From Euborellia annulipes (lineage: Eukaryota; Arthropoda; Insecta; Dermaptera; Anisolabididae): 64,000 nt of DNA. The notes beneath the pieces are model-generated. The model was not told the origin of the DNA. It worked only from the letters and a program-made list of their open reading frames with translations, and did not search any database. The stretch is taken from assembly GCA_023213315.1 (NCBI GenBank), contig JAKCPI010002924.1, forward strand, positions 79,754 through 143,753, written 5' to 3'. A program made the translations under genes and the position numbers. Of this stretch, positions 1 to 13,000 are shown piece after piece. Position 1 is the stretch's first letter. Each line of letters opens with the position of its first letter.

Positions 1-396
1 GGACCGGAAAAATAAGCTTTAATCAAAATCGGCCAAAGAGTACTAGTACTTTACTGATGTACTTTTTCAGTTTTTTTCCGATTTTCTCAAAATTCGCTCT
101 AACGATTTTGATTAAAATTCAAAAATCATTTATTTTTTAGATGCTCTTTCAAATGCATATTCTCATTTTGCTCTCAAAATTGTTTGAAGCACACTTTACT
201 TTGTACTTCATAGCAGATATGGTTGCCATGGTAACAAAATGTAAAAATTTTTCTGTTTATAAATTTTATATCTTGAATTTTAATATATCGGAGGAAACTA
301 AACATAAAAATCTGGTATGACAAGCACAGTACAAAACTTTCTCTTACCAAGGGTAGAAGAAAGTTGTGTGCTGTGCGACTAGTCACACCAGATTTT
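1..396 (+). mobile_element. Hairpin unit, cut by the window edge
   Basis: Starts mid-unit (AAAATCGGCCAAAGAGTAC), continues with TAGATGCTCTTTCAAA and ATGGTTGCCATGGTAAC, and ends in the hairpin at 306-396 (CTGGTATGACAAGCACAG / CTAGTCACACCAG). The short ORF over it is not a gene. Confidence 0.7.
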
Positions 397-961
397 TAAT
401 AACCTTCTGATGTTGTTAGCAAGTGCCCCATTTTGGGAGAATCTTTCCAATTACAGACATTAGTCTTTTTTTTTTACTCATATATTATATATATATAATC
501 TATTTTATTAAATATAAAAATAGAAATAAATTTTTAATCATAATAAATAAATTCAATATTTAATTCAATCAGCTCATCAAAGACTAGATAAATATTAGCT
601 TTAAATATGCACATTATTAAAAATTGTTATTTTTGTCCTCCTAAATGAGGACGATATTCAAAAACCCGCCACCCGTCAGCTCAGCTGCTTTTTGTTCAGA
701 AAATTGAACAAAAACAAAAAAATAAAGAAATATTAGTAGTCGGGGGAATCATTACACCATCATTCATTATTATTATTATAATCTTCCACCTTTTTTTTTC
801 TTCTACGGTGATAAGAGTTCCTTTATTTATTATTTTTTTTTTTTAGATTATTTAAAGGAGCTTAATGATTGTTAGAAAAGTTGTATTAAGACACCTTATA
901 CTACAAGGAATCATTTTGTCCTTTGTGAAGGAAAATGAAATGAAATTGTGTGTAAAGTGTC

Positions 962-1696
962 TAAGTACAGTGAGAGACAATATTAAGTCCCACCCATGCG
1001 TTTTCTACTTGTGATTATTTCATTGTTTTTAAAAAAATTTTGAATTATCAAACCTAGAAAATTTCCAATAAAGATTTTAATTTTCTTTTATAAAAACAAT
1101 TAAATAATCAAGAGGCTCGCTGGTGTAGTGAGCTAGGGTGTCAGCTTCTGCAAAGAAGATCCCTGTTCAAATCCTTGGCATGCGGATTTTTCATTAAATA
1201 AAAATATTTATTTAATGTAAACAAATCCTCAAGCAAGCCCTGGATTGGAATATAGGATCCTTCCACAAAGCCCCAGCAACTCCACGAGGAGAGGGAGCTG
1301 CTGTGACATCCCGTCCTGTGGAAGGGACGTAAAGAAGGCTCCCTCTCAGTGATGCATTCTTCGAAAGGAGTAGGCTACACGCGGTGTGAGGGAGTCCCTC
1401 CTCAAACTAGGACATCCTCCATAGCATAGAAGAGGTTGGATAAAAGGAGCCGGTTGGAACCAGAAATAAGGATTAGTTCACTAGCTAGAGACGAAAGAGG
1501 AGGAGGAGTAGAGATAGGAAATGATGTAACTTCACGGGGTGGGTAGATGGCTACGGCAGAGGGGTTGGGTTGAGGTGTGTGTCTCGTACACGAAAGCACC
1601 TCGGGCAAATAAAGGGATCCCGATGGAATTTAAATAAAAAAAAAATGAAATAATCACAAGTAGAAAACGCATGGGTGGGACGTGACCCTCGCTGTA
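962..1696. mobile_element. Inverted-repeat MITE split by a SINE
   Basis: The left arm (962-1110) starts ACAGTGAGAGACAATATTAAG and the right arm (1648-1696) ends in its complement, GGGACGTGACCCTCGCTGT. The intact homologue is at 8191-8401. The composite SINE at 1111-1647 sits between the arms. Confidence 0.8.
1111..1647 (+). mobile_element. Composite tRNA-derived SINE, 537 bp, with target duplication
   Basis: Head has A box TGGTGTAGTGAGC (from 1121) and B box GTTCAAATCC (1165-1174). The body at 1213-1622 recurs in reverse at 57107-57500. The tail is A-rich. The direct repeat AAATAATCA flanks it (1102-1110, 1648-1656), showing insertion by target-primed reverse transcription into the MITE at 962-1696. 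Confidence 0.85.
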
Positions 1697-1945
1697 CATA
1701 TATTATTCGAATTAATTGGTATTCAATTAATGTGAATATATCAGGGTGTCTACCAAAAGAGTAAAATTAAATAAATATTTATTTTGAAAGTGCCCTGAAG
1801 GAAGGAGCTGTTTTTTTTTTTTTTCTTTCCATATAAGACCTTTACGATAAGCATTGTTAATGAATTTATCTATTGGAGGTCCAGGCATTCTTGAAGGGCT
1901 GTTGCGTTTAACTATATAGTTAACTAAGCTTATATATATATTTAT

Positions 1946-2226
1946 TAGGGTCCGACCGAAACAAGATTTTCAGCCGAAACCGAATATTCGGCCTCTTAGT
2001 TTCGGCAACCAGAAACTTGTATTTCCTATAAAAAATTTATATCATTTTAGCTTTTTTTTTTTTTTGAAATTTTTTTCTTTTTCTCCCTCCCATTAAAATC
2101 ATTTTACCTTTTCTTTTTAGGGAGACTAACCGAATTTTTCCGCACCGCAAAGTTTCGGCTACTTTTTGGCCGAAACCAGGATTTTTGGCCGATACTGACC
2201 GAAATCGAATATTCGGTCGGTTCCTA
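1946..2226. mobile_element. hAT-like MITE (TAGGGTCCGACCG family)
   Basis: Terminal inverted repeats TAGGGTCCGACCGAA and TTCGGTCGGTTCCTA, flanked by an exact 8-bp duplication ATATTTAT (1938-1945 and 2227-2234). No coding capacity; the inside repeats TTCGG/CCGAA motifs. A related fragment lies at 62427-62530. Confidence 0.85.
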
Positions 2227-2302
2227 ATATTTATAGGCATGTTCTTCCCGCCTCCCCCCTCCCAAAAAAAAAAAAATGATCATTGCCGATGGCACCCAAG
2301 GG

Positions 2303-2561
2303 CAGCGGCGTAACTAGCCTTTGAGGACGGAGGGGGCGAAGCTCAACTGGGGCTTTTTTTTAGTATTCGAATCTCGTTCTGGCTTTTTTTTGTAATTTTT
2401 CTCCGGATTTGTGATAAAAAATGAATTTATTCTGAAATTTCAAAAAAAAAGCCGGAGATTTTGGGAAAAAGCGGATGCGCGAGGGGCGCCAAAAGCTTGA
2501 ATCGCCTGGGGCGGGGGGGGGGGCGAGTGCCCCCTTTCGCCCCCACCTCGATACGCTACTG
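2303..2561. mobile_element. hAT MITE with GC-rich core
   Basis: Ends CAGCGGCGTAACTAG and CGATACGCTACTG form CAG...CTG inverted repeats. The 8-bp duplication CCCAAGGG at 2295-2302 and 2562-2569 is exact. Contains a G run at 2507-2523. Non-coding. Confidence 0.87.
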
Positions 2562-2726
2562 CCCAAGGGAACCCCCTGATTTCTCAGAACCATCCACGCA
2601 CCAGTAGAGTCGTTTCGACTTTTCCTTGAGGGGAGTGGGCAAACTTTTATTTTCTTAAAATTCCCAAAAAATTCATTTGTAAAACAAAATAACTTGTATT
2701 GATAATAGAAGTGGCTGTTCAACGAT

Positions 2727-2976
2727 TAGAATGATAGAAAGGAAGAGAGGATGTCAGCCAAAAGGAGAGCCTCTATCGAATAAAAATCTCCATTCAGAAG
2801 ACGTTTCGGTTTTAATTAAATAAATCCATCATCTCACTGGTGTACACCTTGAGATTGACAATAATCTCTGATGATGGATTTATTTAATTAAAACCGAAAC
2901 GTCTTCTGAATGGAGATTTTTATTCGATAGAGGCTCTCCTTTTGGCTGACATCCTCTCTTCCTGTCTATCATTCTA
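2727..2976. mobile_element. Inverted hammerhead-type element, family a
   Basis: Two ~105-bp arms are near-perfect inverted copies. The plus arm holds CTGATGA (2868-2874) and GAAACGTC (2896-2903) with GG/CC closing stem II. The minus arm has the equivalent core mutated to GAGATGA. Interior about 35 bp. Confidence 0.75.
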
Positions 2977-2988
2977 AAATAACTTGTA

Positions 2989-3310
2989 ATTCAGTGTTTT
3001 CCAAACTGGGAGCCGCGGACTAGGGAGCAGGGCTGCACCTATGAAAACTTGCGCCCGGGGCCAAAAAAAATTTTTTCTTAAATATTTATTCAACATTAAC
3101 TCTGCTTATCGCACCTCTGGACTAATTCCAACCCCCCCCCCTAATGACAAAAAAAAAATATTTAATATTATTTTTAGAAAAGATTGTTATTTTTTGTCAA
3201 TGCCGGCGCCCCGGGGCTGGTGCCCCCTCGGCCCCGCCCTTGTTGCGGCACTGAAGGGGAGGCGCCGAATATTAGCCCCACCCTCCACCCCTTCTTGAAT
3301 GCGTTTAGGG
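2989..3310. repeat. Degenerate hAT-like GC-rich patch
   Basis: Begins CAGTGTTTTCCAAACTGG, a hAT-type terminus, and contains poly-C plus GGCGCCCCGGGGC stretches. The other end was not identified. The short open frame inside is low-complexity and not a gene. Confidence 0.4.
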
Positions 3311-3761
3311 CCCACTTGCTACACTTTCTTCTTTTTTTGTGATAGCGTCTGCTTTGAAATTTACAGCTTTCAAAATAAATATTTAATTTTAAAACTTTAA
3401 TTCTTCTCTAACAATCTCCTCATTTCTGCTTATTCTTTCAATTAATGAGATCGGTTAGATAAGCAACAACAAAAAAAAAAAAACAACAAATACTACGATC
3501 GCCTTAAAATAAAGTCAAATGAACTTTTAGAAAATTCATTTTTATTTTTTTCACGGGGTTAAATAATTATAAAAAAAAAAAGATGGTTTGTCGTCTTCAG
3601 TGACTTTCAACGATCGATACAATGCCGTTAAAAAAAAAATAAAGTTTCATTATTGGCGCAATAACGCTCTCAAATATTAAGACACGCTGGTTATGGAAAG
3701 AATTTCATAAAAATCGGCAATGCATGTGTGTAAATCGAATTTTTGTTTTTTTTTTCCCTCT

Positions 3762-4004
3762 TCAAAATTTTGTATCCACTATAATCTCATCGCCATTTCG
3801 GATATTATAGCTGTAAAGTTGTTTGCTTGGGAATTTCATCTCTTCTGGTCCATGAATGCCTTTCATATCTTGGTCCATGTAAAATAAACGCATTTTTGAT
3901 GGCGCAATGTTAAGTATCGGCTCGAGACGTTGTTTCAGGTCTTGTACGGTTTGATACACCAACATACTCCGCACCTCGATCAGGTCACCAAACGTGAATT
4001 TCAC
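3762..4004 (-). CDS. TBCEL: TBCEL last coding exon (ubiquitin-like domain)
   Basis: Follows GTTTAG in phase 0 and encodes about 80 residues ending IIVDTKF then TGA. The fold is ubiquitin-like, with a QTVQDLKQRLEPIL helix and the GPEEMKFPSKQLYSYNIRNGDEI ending typical of TBCEL. The stop at 3762-3764 is followed by an A-rich 3' region. An AATAAA on the minus strand near 3542-3547 is one possible polyadenylation signal. Confidence 0.95.
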   Translation of the reverse strand: MKFTFGDLIEVRSMLVYQTVQDLKQRLEPILNIAPSKMRLFYMDQDMKGIHGPEEMKFPSKQLYSYNIRNGDEIIVDTKF

Positions 4005-7000
4005 CTAAACAAAAAAAATTTAATTAAAATACTTATTATTTATTTATTCATATTGGCCCTATATATAAGGAATCGATTGCATTGAAAAGTATTGATAGTG
4101 TTTAAAATCAAAATGTGATCGCTAGGGCTCTAAAATATTATGTTGGTGGCGACGACAAGAACTAAAAATCATAATAAGAATCCCCATAGGAGTTTCACCC
4201 CCCTTTTTTAACAACCCCATCTCTGTGCCATCTTTGAAAAACAACAATCAAATCTCTTTGGTTATTTCTTATTTTAATTTATTAATAATGCATTCAGAAG
4301 TTTATATTTAATCTTTAACTAATGGATATTTATTCTGGTCAACTGTCATCATTCACATATTAGCTAAAAGGAGATTTTAAGCAAATTCCGAATTGAGATT
4401 AACGGTATATTTTTTTCATTTTCGAAACTATCTTAGCTTTTAGTGAATCTTATTTTTATTTTACAGGAAGTGTGACAACTGACAATTGAATAAATGTATA
4501 ATGTTTATATGACAAAAAAAAAAACATCCTGAACCTGCTATTTTGAGGTTAGTTTTTTTGCTGACACAAAAAATCTGGTGTGACAAGCACAGAACACAAC
4601 TTTCAATTACCAAATGTAGAATGTGCGATCAGTCACAGCAGATTTTTTATTTTGTGACTTCCAGGGATCAATGAACTTGGGTTGCATGATTTGTTAATTT
4701 AAAGGAGGGAATCCGAGCTCTTTAATCCTATCTTAAATTAGTCCGTTATTTCTGCTGAATTTTTGAAAAGGGAATTAATTTTAATATTAGTCTAATTGGA
4801 AAAATTATTTCTTTATCAGATTAAGAAATTCTAATAATTTAATTTTTGAGAAACCCCCTCTCTTAATCTCCTTGGTTGTACTCCTTATGGCAAGATTGTG
4901 GAATCATCAGCTGCCCATTTTCCTTCAACAGCTCGAGTTCGAGCAAATCGTCATCAACACGAGTCTTGCCTTCGGGGCACTACAACACATCTTCTTCCAA
5001 CAAACTGGATCCCAATATGCGGAACATATGGCCTGGAGAGGAGATTATTACCACCAACAACAATCCAATCATTCGACATCCTAGACCGATCGAAACGTAT
5101 CCATCTCCTCGCCAACATTTCGGAGCCAGCTTTCATTGCCGACAACGAGGCCGACTAATCTTCGCCCTTTCTTCATTGTAATATTTTTTTATTTTTATAA
5201 TTAACTCAAATCGAATTTTTATATTTAAATTAATTCCCCTTTTTTAAGCAGAAGTAGATAACTAACTCTCCTTGAGCATATATCTCCACACTACACAGAG
5301 CTATTTATAGTTGCGTAAAATATTTTCAAACAACTTACCTTTACTCTTTTTTCAGGACTTAAATCCACATTGACGAGTGGATCTAATTTTCCATGAATTC
5401 CAACCAAATCAGAATAACGTTCTGGTCGATCAGCTTCTGGCTTGTGCATGTAATATCGAATAAAGGCACGTTCTGCATCCTCGCGTTCTTCATTTGTGAT
5501 TTCACCTCCTCCATTAAGAGTCATCACATTTGGTAGCCGAGCGATCAAAAGTTGACGGCGTTCATGTTCAGTATACTCCTTAAAATTAAGAAATCAAGGT
5601 ATTTTTATTTTCTTCAAAATTTATTAATAAAAGGAGAAAATGGACACTTGAAATTTTTTTGTTTAACTGTTCACTAATAATATTAAATTTACTTTTAACA
5701 ATTAAAAAAAAAAAAAAAAAAAAATTGCCGAAACCCGGGATCGAACCAGGGACCTTTAGATCTTCAGTCTAACGCTCTCCCAACTGAGCTATTTCGGCTA
5801 CGCGGCAGAACATCTATAAATAACCTTCCTAACAACAAATATCATTTTTTCTATTTTATGTTTTTGAAATCGTACCGGAATCATTCGTTTTTTCAATCTT
5901 GGTTCTTTGGAACCCTGTAATAAATATTAAAATTTTATTAATTTTTTTTATTTATTAAAATTTAGAGAATATACGTCGGAACTATTTCTTTTAAAATTAA
6001 ACAATTTAAATCGACATTGTTAGGAAATTAGCCGGAAAGATTGTATTGTTGTTATTTTTTTTTTTTAATTTTTATCTTAATATGTTTGTCATCATAATAT
6101 AAATCTTAGTGACATTCTAAAATATCAAAAGCAACTAACCTACGTAAGCTATTATTATTATTTTTATATACAAAATTTGTTTTATTTTTAAAATCTAATT
6201 TTTTCGCCTCTATAATAATATATCTGTCCTGGTATATAAAACCTAACCTATAAAATTTCTTAATACATCAAGTATTAATATCTATTTAATTTAAATTTTT
6301 GAAATATTATAGTTCCGGCGTTTTTTAAAATTATTTAATTTATTTTCTGTTATCATACCGGAGATAACACATTTGTTTGTCGTTTGCTTCGTACACGGCT
6401 TATTACTTCTTTCTTTTGCTAAAAATTTAAAATTGTTTTTAATAATGAGTAATCAAAATTAATTTATTAATAATTAATGTCACCCTTCATTAACATTACC
6501 CCATTAGGCTATTTACTTTATAATTTATTATATTATCTGGAGTTTTAAAGCATTCATTGGCGTAATTACCACCCATAATTTATCAGGTTTTTTTTCTATC
6601 TATAAATGAGAATGCAATATGCTATTTAGTTTACATATCTTTCTTTTAATTGCAGATAAAGGGCTAAATCATTGGAAAGACATCGGGGAGATCGCGATTT
6701 AAGTAGTCAAGCATTTTGAAAGGGGATATTAACCAGAAAAAGAGATCGCCATAAATCCAAGGTGTGTATTTCTAAATGAGTTTGGTTTTCATCTTAAAGT
6801 CTTTACCTTCTCATTAGTGTGGTTTGAAAACCGCCCCAAAAAGCCCTCTCTAGTCGGTATTATTTTTTGGTGTTGTTCTGAGACTAGCTGTTTGCCGTTG
6901 ATAAGGTATAATTAAAAGGGTTTTTATTTCTATATGCATATCAAAATCAAAGTATTTTCTTTGGAAACTATTTATATTTTACCTCAAAAAGCGGACATCC

Positions 7001-10000
7001 TTGAACTCGAAGACATTTCAAAGCTGGAAATCGGCCCAATCGATCAATCTCGTCCCATGTTGATAATTGTGTGTTGTTCAGATTAAGGAACTCCAAGAAA
7101 CGAAAACATTGGTGAGGGGTTGCTATATTCGAGCCACTAGCTTCACTTTCCGATTCAGATCGATTGTATCTTACACTTTCACCTGTAAGATAAACAAATT
7201 TTTGGAAATGGTAAATTATTTTTGGAAGGCTTATTCTTTATAATCCGTGTTTTCTTTTTCTACATTATCTTTTTTTTAGATAAAAAATCATAGATTTCGT
7301 CCATATTTATCTAAATATAAGTTAAATAAATTTTAATCGCTTTTTTCGGGCTGATCTTTAGAACAGGAAGCGAGAACTCCACCTCTATCCTAAGCGTCAG
7401 AGCTCAAAGAAACATTTATTATATAAAATATTTCATTGCTATTAATTACCTTTTGCGTCATTTTCGGTAGGTGAAGTCTCTTCCGAGACATCCAGGGAGG
7501 CGATCGGACATTGAGCCAGAACAAGAGCTTCTAATCTCGGGAACGCTTTGCCAAGTTTGGTCACCTCTCGCCATTCTCGGATGGGATTGCCGGTGAAATG
7601 GAGTTTCTTCACTGAAGGACAAGTGCAATCTGTATTGGATCCAGGTGCGTTGTTTTCTTTCTCATGAAGACTTGTTTCAGAAGGTGTCAATTCAACAGTA
7701 GAATATTCATTTAGGCTTAAGTGTAACTCTTCCAAGCTAAAAAAAAAAAAAATTATGGATCGGTAAAAAATGTTATTAAATTTTCATGAATTACAATAAA
7801 TAGGCAAAAAGAAAAAAGAATGAGTGAAACTATTTATTTATAAAATTCAATTTAATCAAAATTAACATAGTTGAATCTTAAAAATTAAAACCTTATTTTA
7901 TATAAGGAGAAATAATGCCTCTTTTAGCCTCCCCTGAGGATAAATTATTATTTTCTTTAGAAAACGCAATTTATACCTGTGATGTTATTCATGAAGTTAG
8001 AAAAATAAGAGACGCAGCTAGTTTTTTTGATTTATTTATTTAATCCACACAGCTGACGTTTCGATCCCGTGTTTGAACCATCTTCAGAACTGGCGAAAAG
8101 TCATTATGAAAGTGTCCCAGTGGAATTTATACATTGTTGAATCAAAAAACCAAACACTTATATATTAATTATATACACAGTATGCGACCAGGTACAGTGA
8201 GGGACAATATTAAGTCCCACCCATGCGTTTTCTACTTGTGATTATTTCATTGTTTTTAAAAAAATATTATATATTTTTTAATGGAAACTTTCATGGTTCT
8301 GAAAATTTCCAATAAAGATTTTCATTTTCTTTTATAAAAACAATGAAATAATCACAAGTAGAAAACGCATGGGTGGGACTTAATATTGTCCCTCACTGTA
8401 CATAAAAAAATTTTTAAATTTTTATTTTTTTATCTACCTGATCAACGCATACTGTGTATATATTTTTTATATATATATTTGGATGTTTGGTTCAACAATG
8501 TACAAAATCCACTGTGGCACTTTCATAATGACTTTTCGCCAGCTTTGAAGATAGTTCAAACACGGAACCGAAACGTCAGCTCTGGGGATTAAATAAATAA
8601 ATAAAAAAACTTTACAAAGAAAATTTTCAAAAATAAGAACTAAAATGCAAATAAGAAAAAAATTATTTTCTTTTCGGGGCGATATGTCACAGGAACTCTA
8701 ATCTGGATTCAGGTTTTATTTTTAGAGGTCGTCGATTTTGCTGTAAGTAGTTCGTCGCAATCGTCGCATTTCAAATGCAAATGTCCTCTTTTTCGATCTT
8801 TCTGATTGTCCACGTAAAGAAAGTCAAGTAAAGAAACGTTGAATTTGGGTCATCTTTGTTAATTTTCGGACTTCCCTCTAAATCCTTCTTTAGTTGTTGA
8901 CTTTGCCAATTGGATTCTCCTCGAAATGTTTCTGAATTTCAATATAATTATAGATATATTGAAATTTTTCTTAGTCTTGAGGGCGACTTCCTCTCAGATC
9001 ATTTGTTGGTGTTTTAACTTGCACTTATAAATGGAGGATTAATTCTTTTTGATCCCTTTTTTAGAATACTTCTCCTTTCTTTAACTAACTCTACTTTTTT
9101 ATACCTTTCACAGAGTAAAAAGATAAGAATATACACTCGAATAATAAATAAATCATATAATCAAGGAAACTCAAAAGACATATCACTAAAAGCATAGATT
9201 TAAATATTTTTTTTTTCTCTTTTTTTTATATTACAAATGATTCATTCATTCTTTCGGCCACGCATAAAGATTGAAAGTACTTTGGTATAAAACTAAGATT
9301 TATGTAATCATTGTTTATCTGCTGCTTTCTATTAAATTGTTTAAAATTGTTGGTTCAGAGGAAAGCTTACTCGTAATGAGTTCCGTATTTCCGAGATTAT
9401 AATTACGAAAGAAATAATTAATTTACATTTTTATATCATTTAATTGGGTTGGTTATTAAGAAAATAATGAATGAATGAAGATGAAATTTTTAAGTAGATT
9501 TAATACAAATACAAATAATTTAAATCAATTTAATAAAACATTGTCAAAAATGTCGATTTTCAATTTGAGGGACAAATATCCACATTTTTGTCTTTGTTTT
9601 ATTCAAATTGTATTAAATTGATATGGATTTGTGTTAAATTTGCATAGAAATGTATAAGATATTTCATAGTAGCTTTGAGATAGATTAGAATAAGCCTTTT
9701 TAAGAGGACACAAAGGGTTACGTTTTTTTTTTTTTTGACGCGCAGTATATATGATATAATTCTATTTTTTATCCAAAACTAATAGAGAAAGTGACAACAA
9801 AACTATTTATTTTCAATTGGATTAAAATAAATTGTAGTACGGTTAAGGGTGGGTGATTCCGACCCAACCAAAACGTGAAAAGTCCACGGCTGAGTGACCT
9901 CAAGAGGTATTTTAAATAAAAATAAAAAGAAGAATGGTCTCCCAGGTGAGATTACCTTGACAACTTGCCGACCACACACTCAATGTCGTAATCATTGGTC

Positions 10001-13000
10001 AAGTTGCGTGCCAATAAAAAAGTGCAATTTCTGATTCCGCTAGTGGATTTCATTTATAATAATATTATTAGTTAGAGTTGGATCAAAGGATCTCTCGTTG
10101 TTCCCGGAGCTTAGACCAAGGACTTTTGTGCCTTATAAGTCGCAAAAGAGAACCTTGAGTTAAGTTAAGCGCTTGCTTTGTCCAGGCATATTTTTATTTT
10201 GACTTAACACGCATTCCAATGTTTGTAAGGCCAGGATTTATTTTTATTTATAATTTTTAATTTAGATCAAGTACAATTTTATTTAAAAATTCTATTCTTT
10301 TCTGCAATGTTGCTAAGGGGAAAAATCTCTTGTGTCTTATCCAATGTTGGAAGAAAATAATTTGGCATTTAGGGCTTTGAGGTGATCATTAAAAATTATC
10401 TTTTAGAAAACTCATTGACATTTGTTAGTAAAGCAAAGCGAGACTTTTATTCCATTTTATAAATGCATCATCTGAATTTTTTGTTTAAGATCTTTTTCGT
10501 CATCAGAGGCCATTTAGACCTTAGAATTTAATTGGAATAAATTGGGAGGGGACCCCTAGCACAACAAGAGGCGCACCATCAGCGAGTTGCAAGTGGCTTA
10601 TTATTCAACATTTTTTTCTCGATTTCGAGATACACTCAATCGTTTTTACAATATTTGGGCCTTCAATCCAAGTTTTTAGGGAAGCGAAGGTCAAGCTTTG
10701 TTTACAAGTTTTTCATATTTATATCAAACCAAATGAATATTCTTGTCAACAATACAATGTCAGGTTATTTTTATTATCTCGATCTGAAAGATTTTTTGTT
10801 TCGTCCTGTTTGCTGGGGATGAGATTATCTCCTACTTTACTACCCCAAGAACCAGGTCGAAGAGTTTGCAGCTTATAGGCTAAAGTCTATTTGCCGCCCC
10901 CTCTCTAGTTCATATTTCCTTAATACATTTGTTTTATACGATAAATGAATAATAAAATTCATAAGAATAATATTATTAACTTCTTCATTTTCTTTTGAAA
11001 AAATTTTCAAAATTTTTGTCGCTCTTGGCTGCAGCCTTTTTTTTAGACTATTTAGAAATATGGTCCTCCATTTTCTTGATTAGTATCTTTAAACTTACGC
11101 CAATTCTCTTCAATATTAATTTTATTAAATTTTTGAACATTTTTTCAGAAGACCTACTGGGAATACATCTTTCGTCTTTTTTTCATAGACCCACGCTTTA
11201 TAATTGCTAATTTTGATTAAAAACTTTTGCTTAAAGTTTTCCAGCTTCCATGATAATGAACTTTAAAGAATAAAATAACAAATAAAATGCCCGGCGAGGC
11301 TGGCAAGAAGAGAGAATCAAGTTCGTTATAATCAAGTAGCGTTTAGAGGCCCCAGAACAAACAGACTATTTATTGAACGCCGATAAATGCTTTTTTTCTT
11401 CGATACTTGAAATATATTACTAGCCATCGCTGCAGAAAAGACTCAATATATTAATAAATAAAAAAAAAGAGAAATGATTCGATTAAATAAAAAAAAATCT
11501 GTTGTGAAACACACACACAACTTTTTTATCCTGATTTCAATTGAGTTTCCTTTTTTCTTTTTGTTAATTTTTCGATCAAAAATTTAATAAATATTTCTAT
11601 TTTATGGCTTCAAAGTGAGATTTTCAACTCATTTCTCAATTAATTAATAAAAGTAAAAGTTTTTGATACCTTGATATATATTAATAAAATATATCATTTG
11701 TGATTAAGGAACAATAAAAAGAGTCTAGAAGAAATTTATTAAAGATAGAAAGGTTAAACGGCGACTGCATTAAAGTTCAAGTTTATTTATTTATTTTTTT
11801 TTAAATTTGCATAGTCCTCTTACCTTGGCAATTGTCGTATTAGCCTCCTGACACTGGGCCAATCGATTCTGCATCCGTTCAGGACCAAATTCTTTAGATA
11901 AGGATAGTGCAGAGACGAGGGCCTTTTGCTTCGTTCCATCGTCTCATCCAACCGGTTGAAACTCAAATTGACGAACTTTACGCGGGGCATGTGTTTCAAA
12001 ATATCGAAGATCTGAAATTTATTAATATTATTATCATTTATTACGAAATATTATTCCTTGTTTGAAATGTATTATTACTTTTTATATAACTTAACGCTTT
12101 AATGAATTGAGTTAATTTATTTCAAAATAACTCAACTTGAAATATGTTAATGAAAAAAAAAAAATAATTTCTTAGTGAACAATAATTATTTCATCTGGGA
12201 TTTATCTCGATGCGGAGACGCATCTGGAGGATGGAGCAAATTAAAAAAAATCCAAGAATTAGGAAAGAGGCGCAAAATTAGCTTGAGGGAAAAATATATA
12301 ATTTTCACCAGACTTTAATGACGTATTTTGGGCAAAATGGTAAATTGGACAAAAATATTTATTTTTTTATTTTATTTAAGGTTTTTTTCAGCATCTAAGG
12401 CCATATCGTCGCCTGAATCACGTAGTGGCGTATCTCACTTTCTATCATTTTTCAGGAGAGCTTTTTATAGTTCGTGTTGTTATATTAAATGTATAGATAC
12501 GCAAAACCAAAAAACCTAAATAATACGAAAAAACATGGAAATACAGATTCGTCACTTTGTGATAATGTAAAGAAAGCCAGGACACGGCCATACCCGTTAT
12601 ATCTCAATTTTTAATTTTTTTGAGATACGTCACTACGTGATGCAAGCGACGATATAGACCCCATCCCTATTTATTTCAAGTGATTTGTAATCAAATCAAA
12701 TAAATTTTTCTCGCTTGGGACTCCGGCGCGAGAAGCTTATGTCTTCTCTCTGAGCCACGGGTCACCGGCAAGGTAGAAGATAAAACAACGTTTCACCCAT
12801 CTTCAGGACAAAGGTATTAAAAGATTTTAGCACTGCCTCCTTCAGGTGTTAGATAAGTAAGAATGTTAGTCCAAAATATACTAAACATTCTTACTTCTCT
12901 AACAACTGAAGGAGGCAGTGCTAAGGATTTTTTAACACCGAAACGTCGACAAGGGAAAATAAGTCTTTCTTTTTGTTTCATCTTCTCTCTTCCTCCACAT

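Noticed and set aside
1111..1180. Possible tRNA gene with TGC anticodon loop
   Set aside because: Acceptor stem does not pair and the sequence continues into a SINE body with target duplications.
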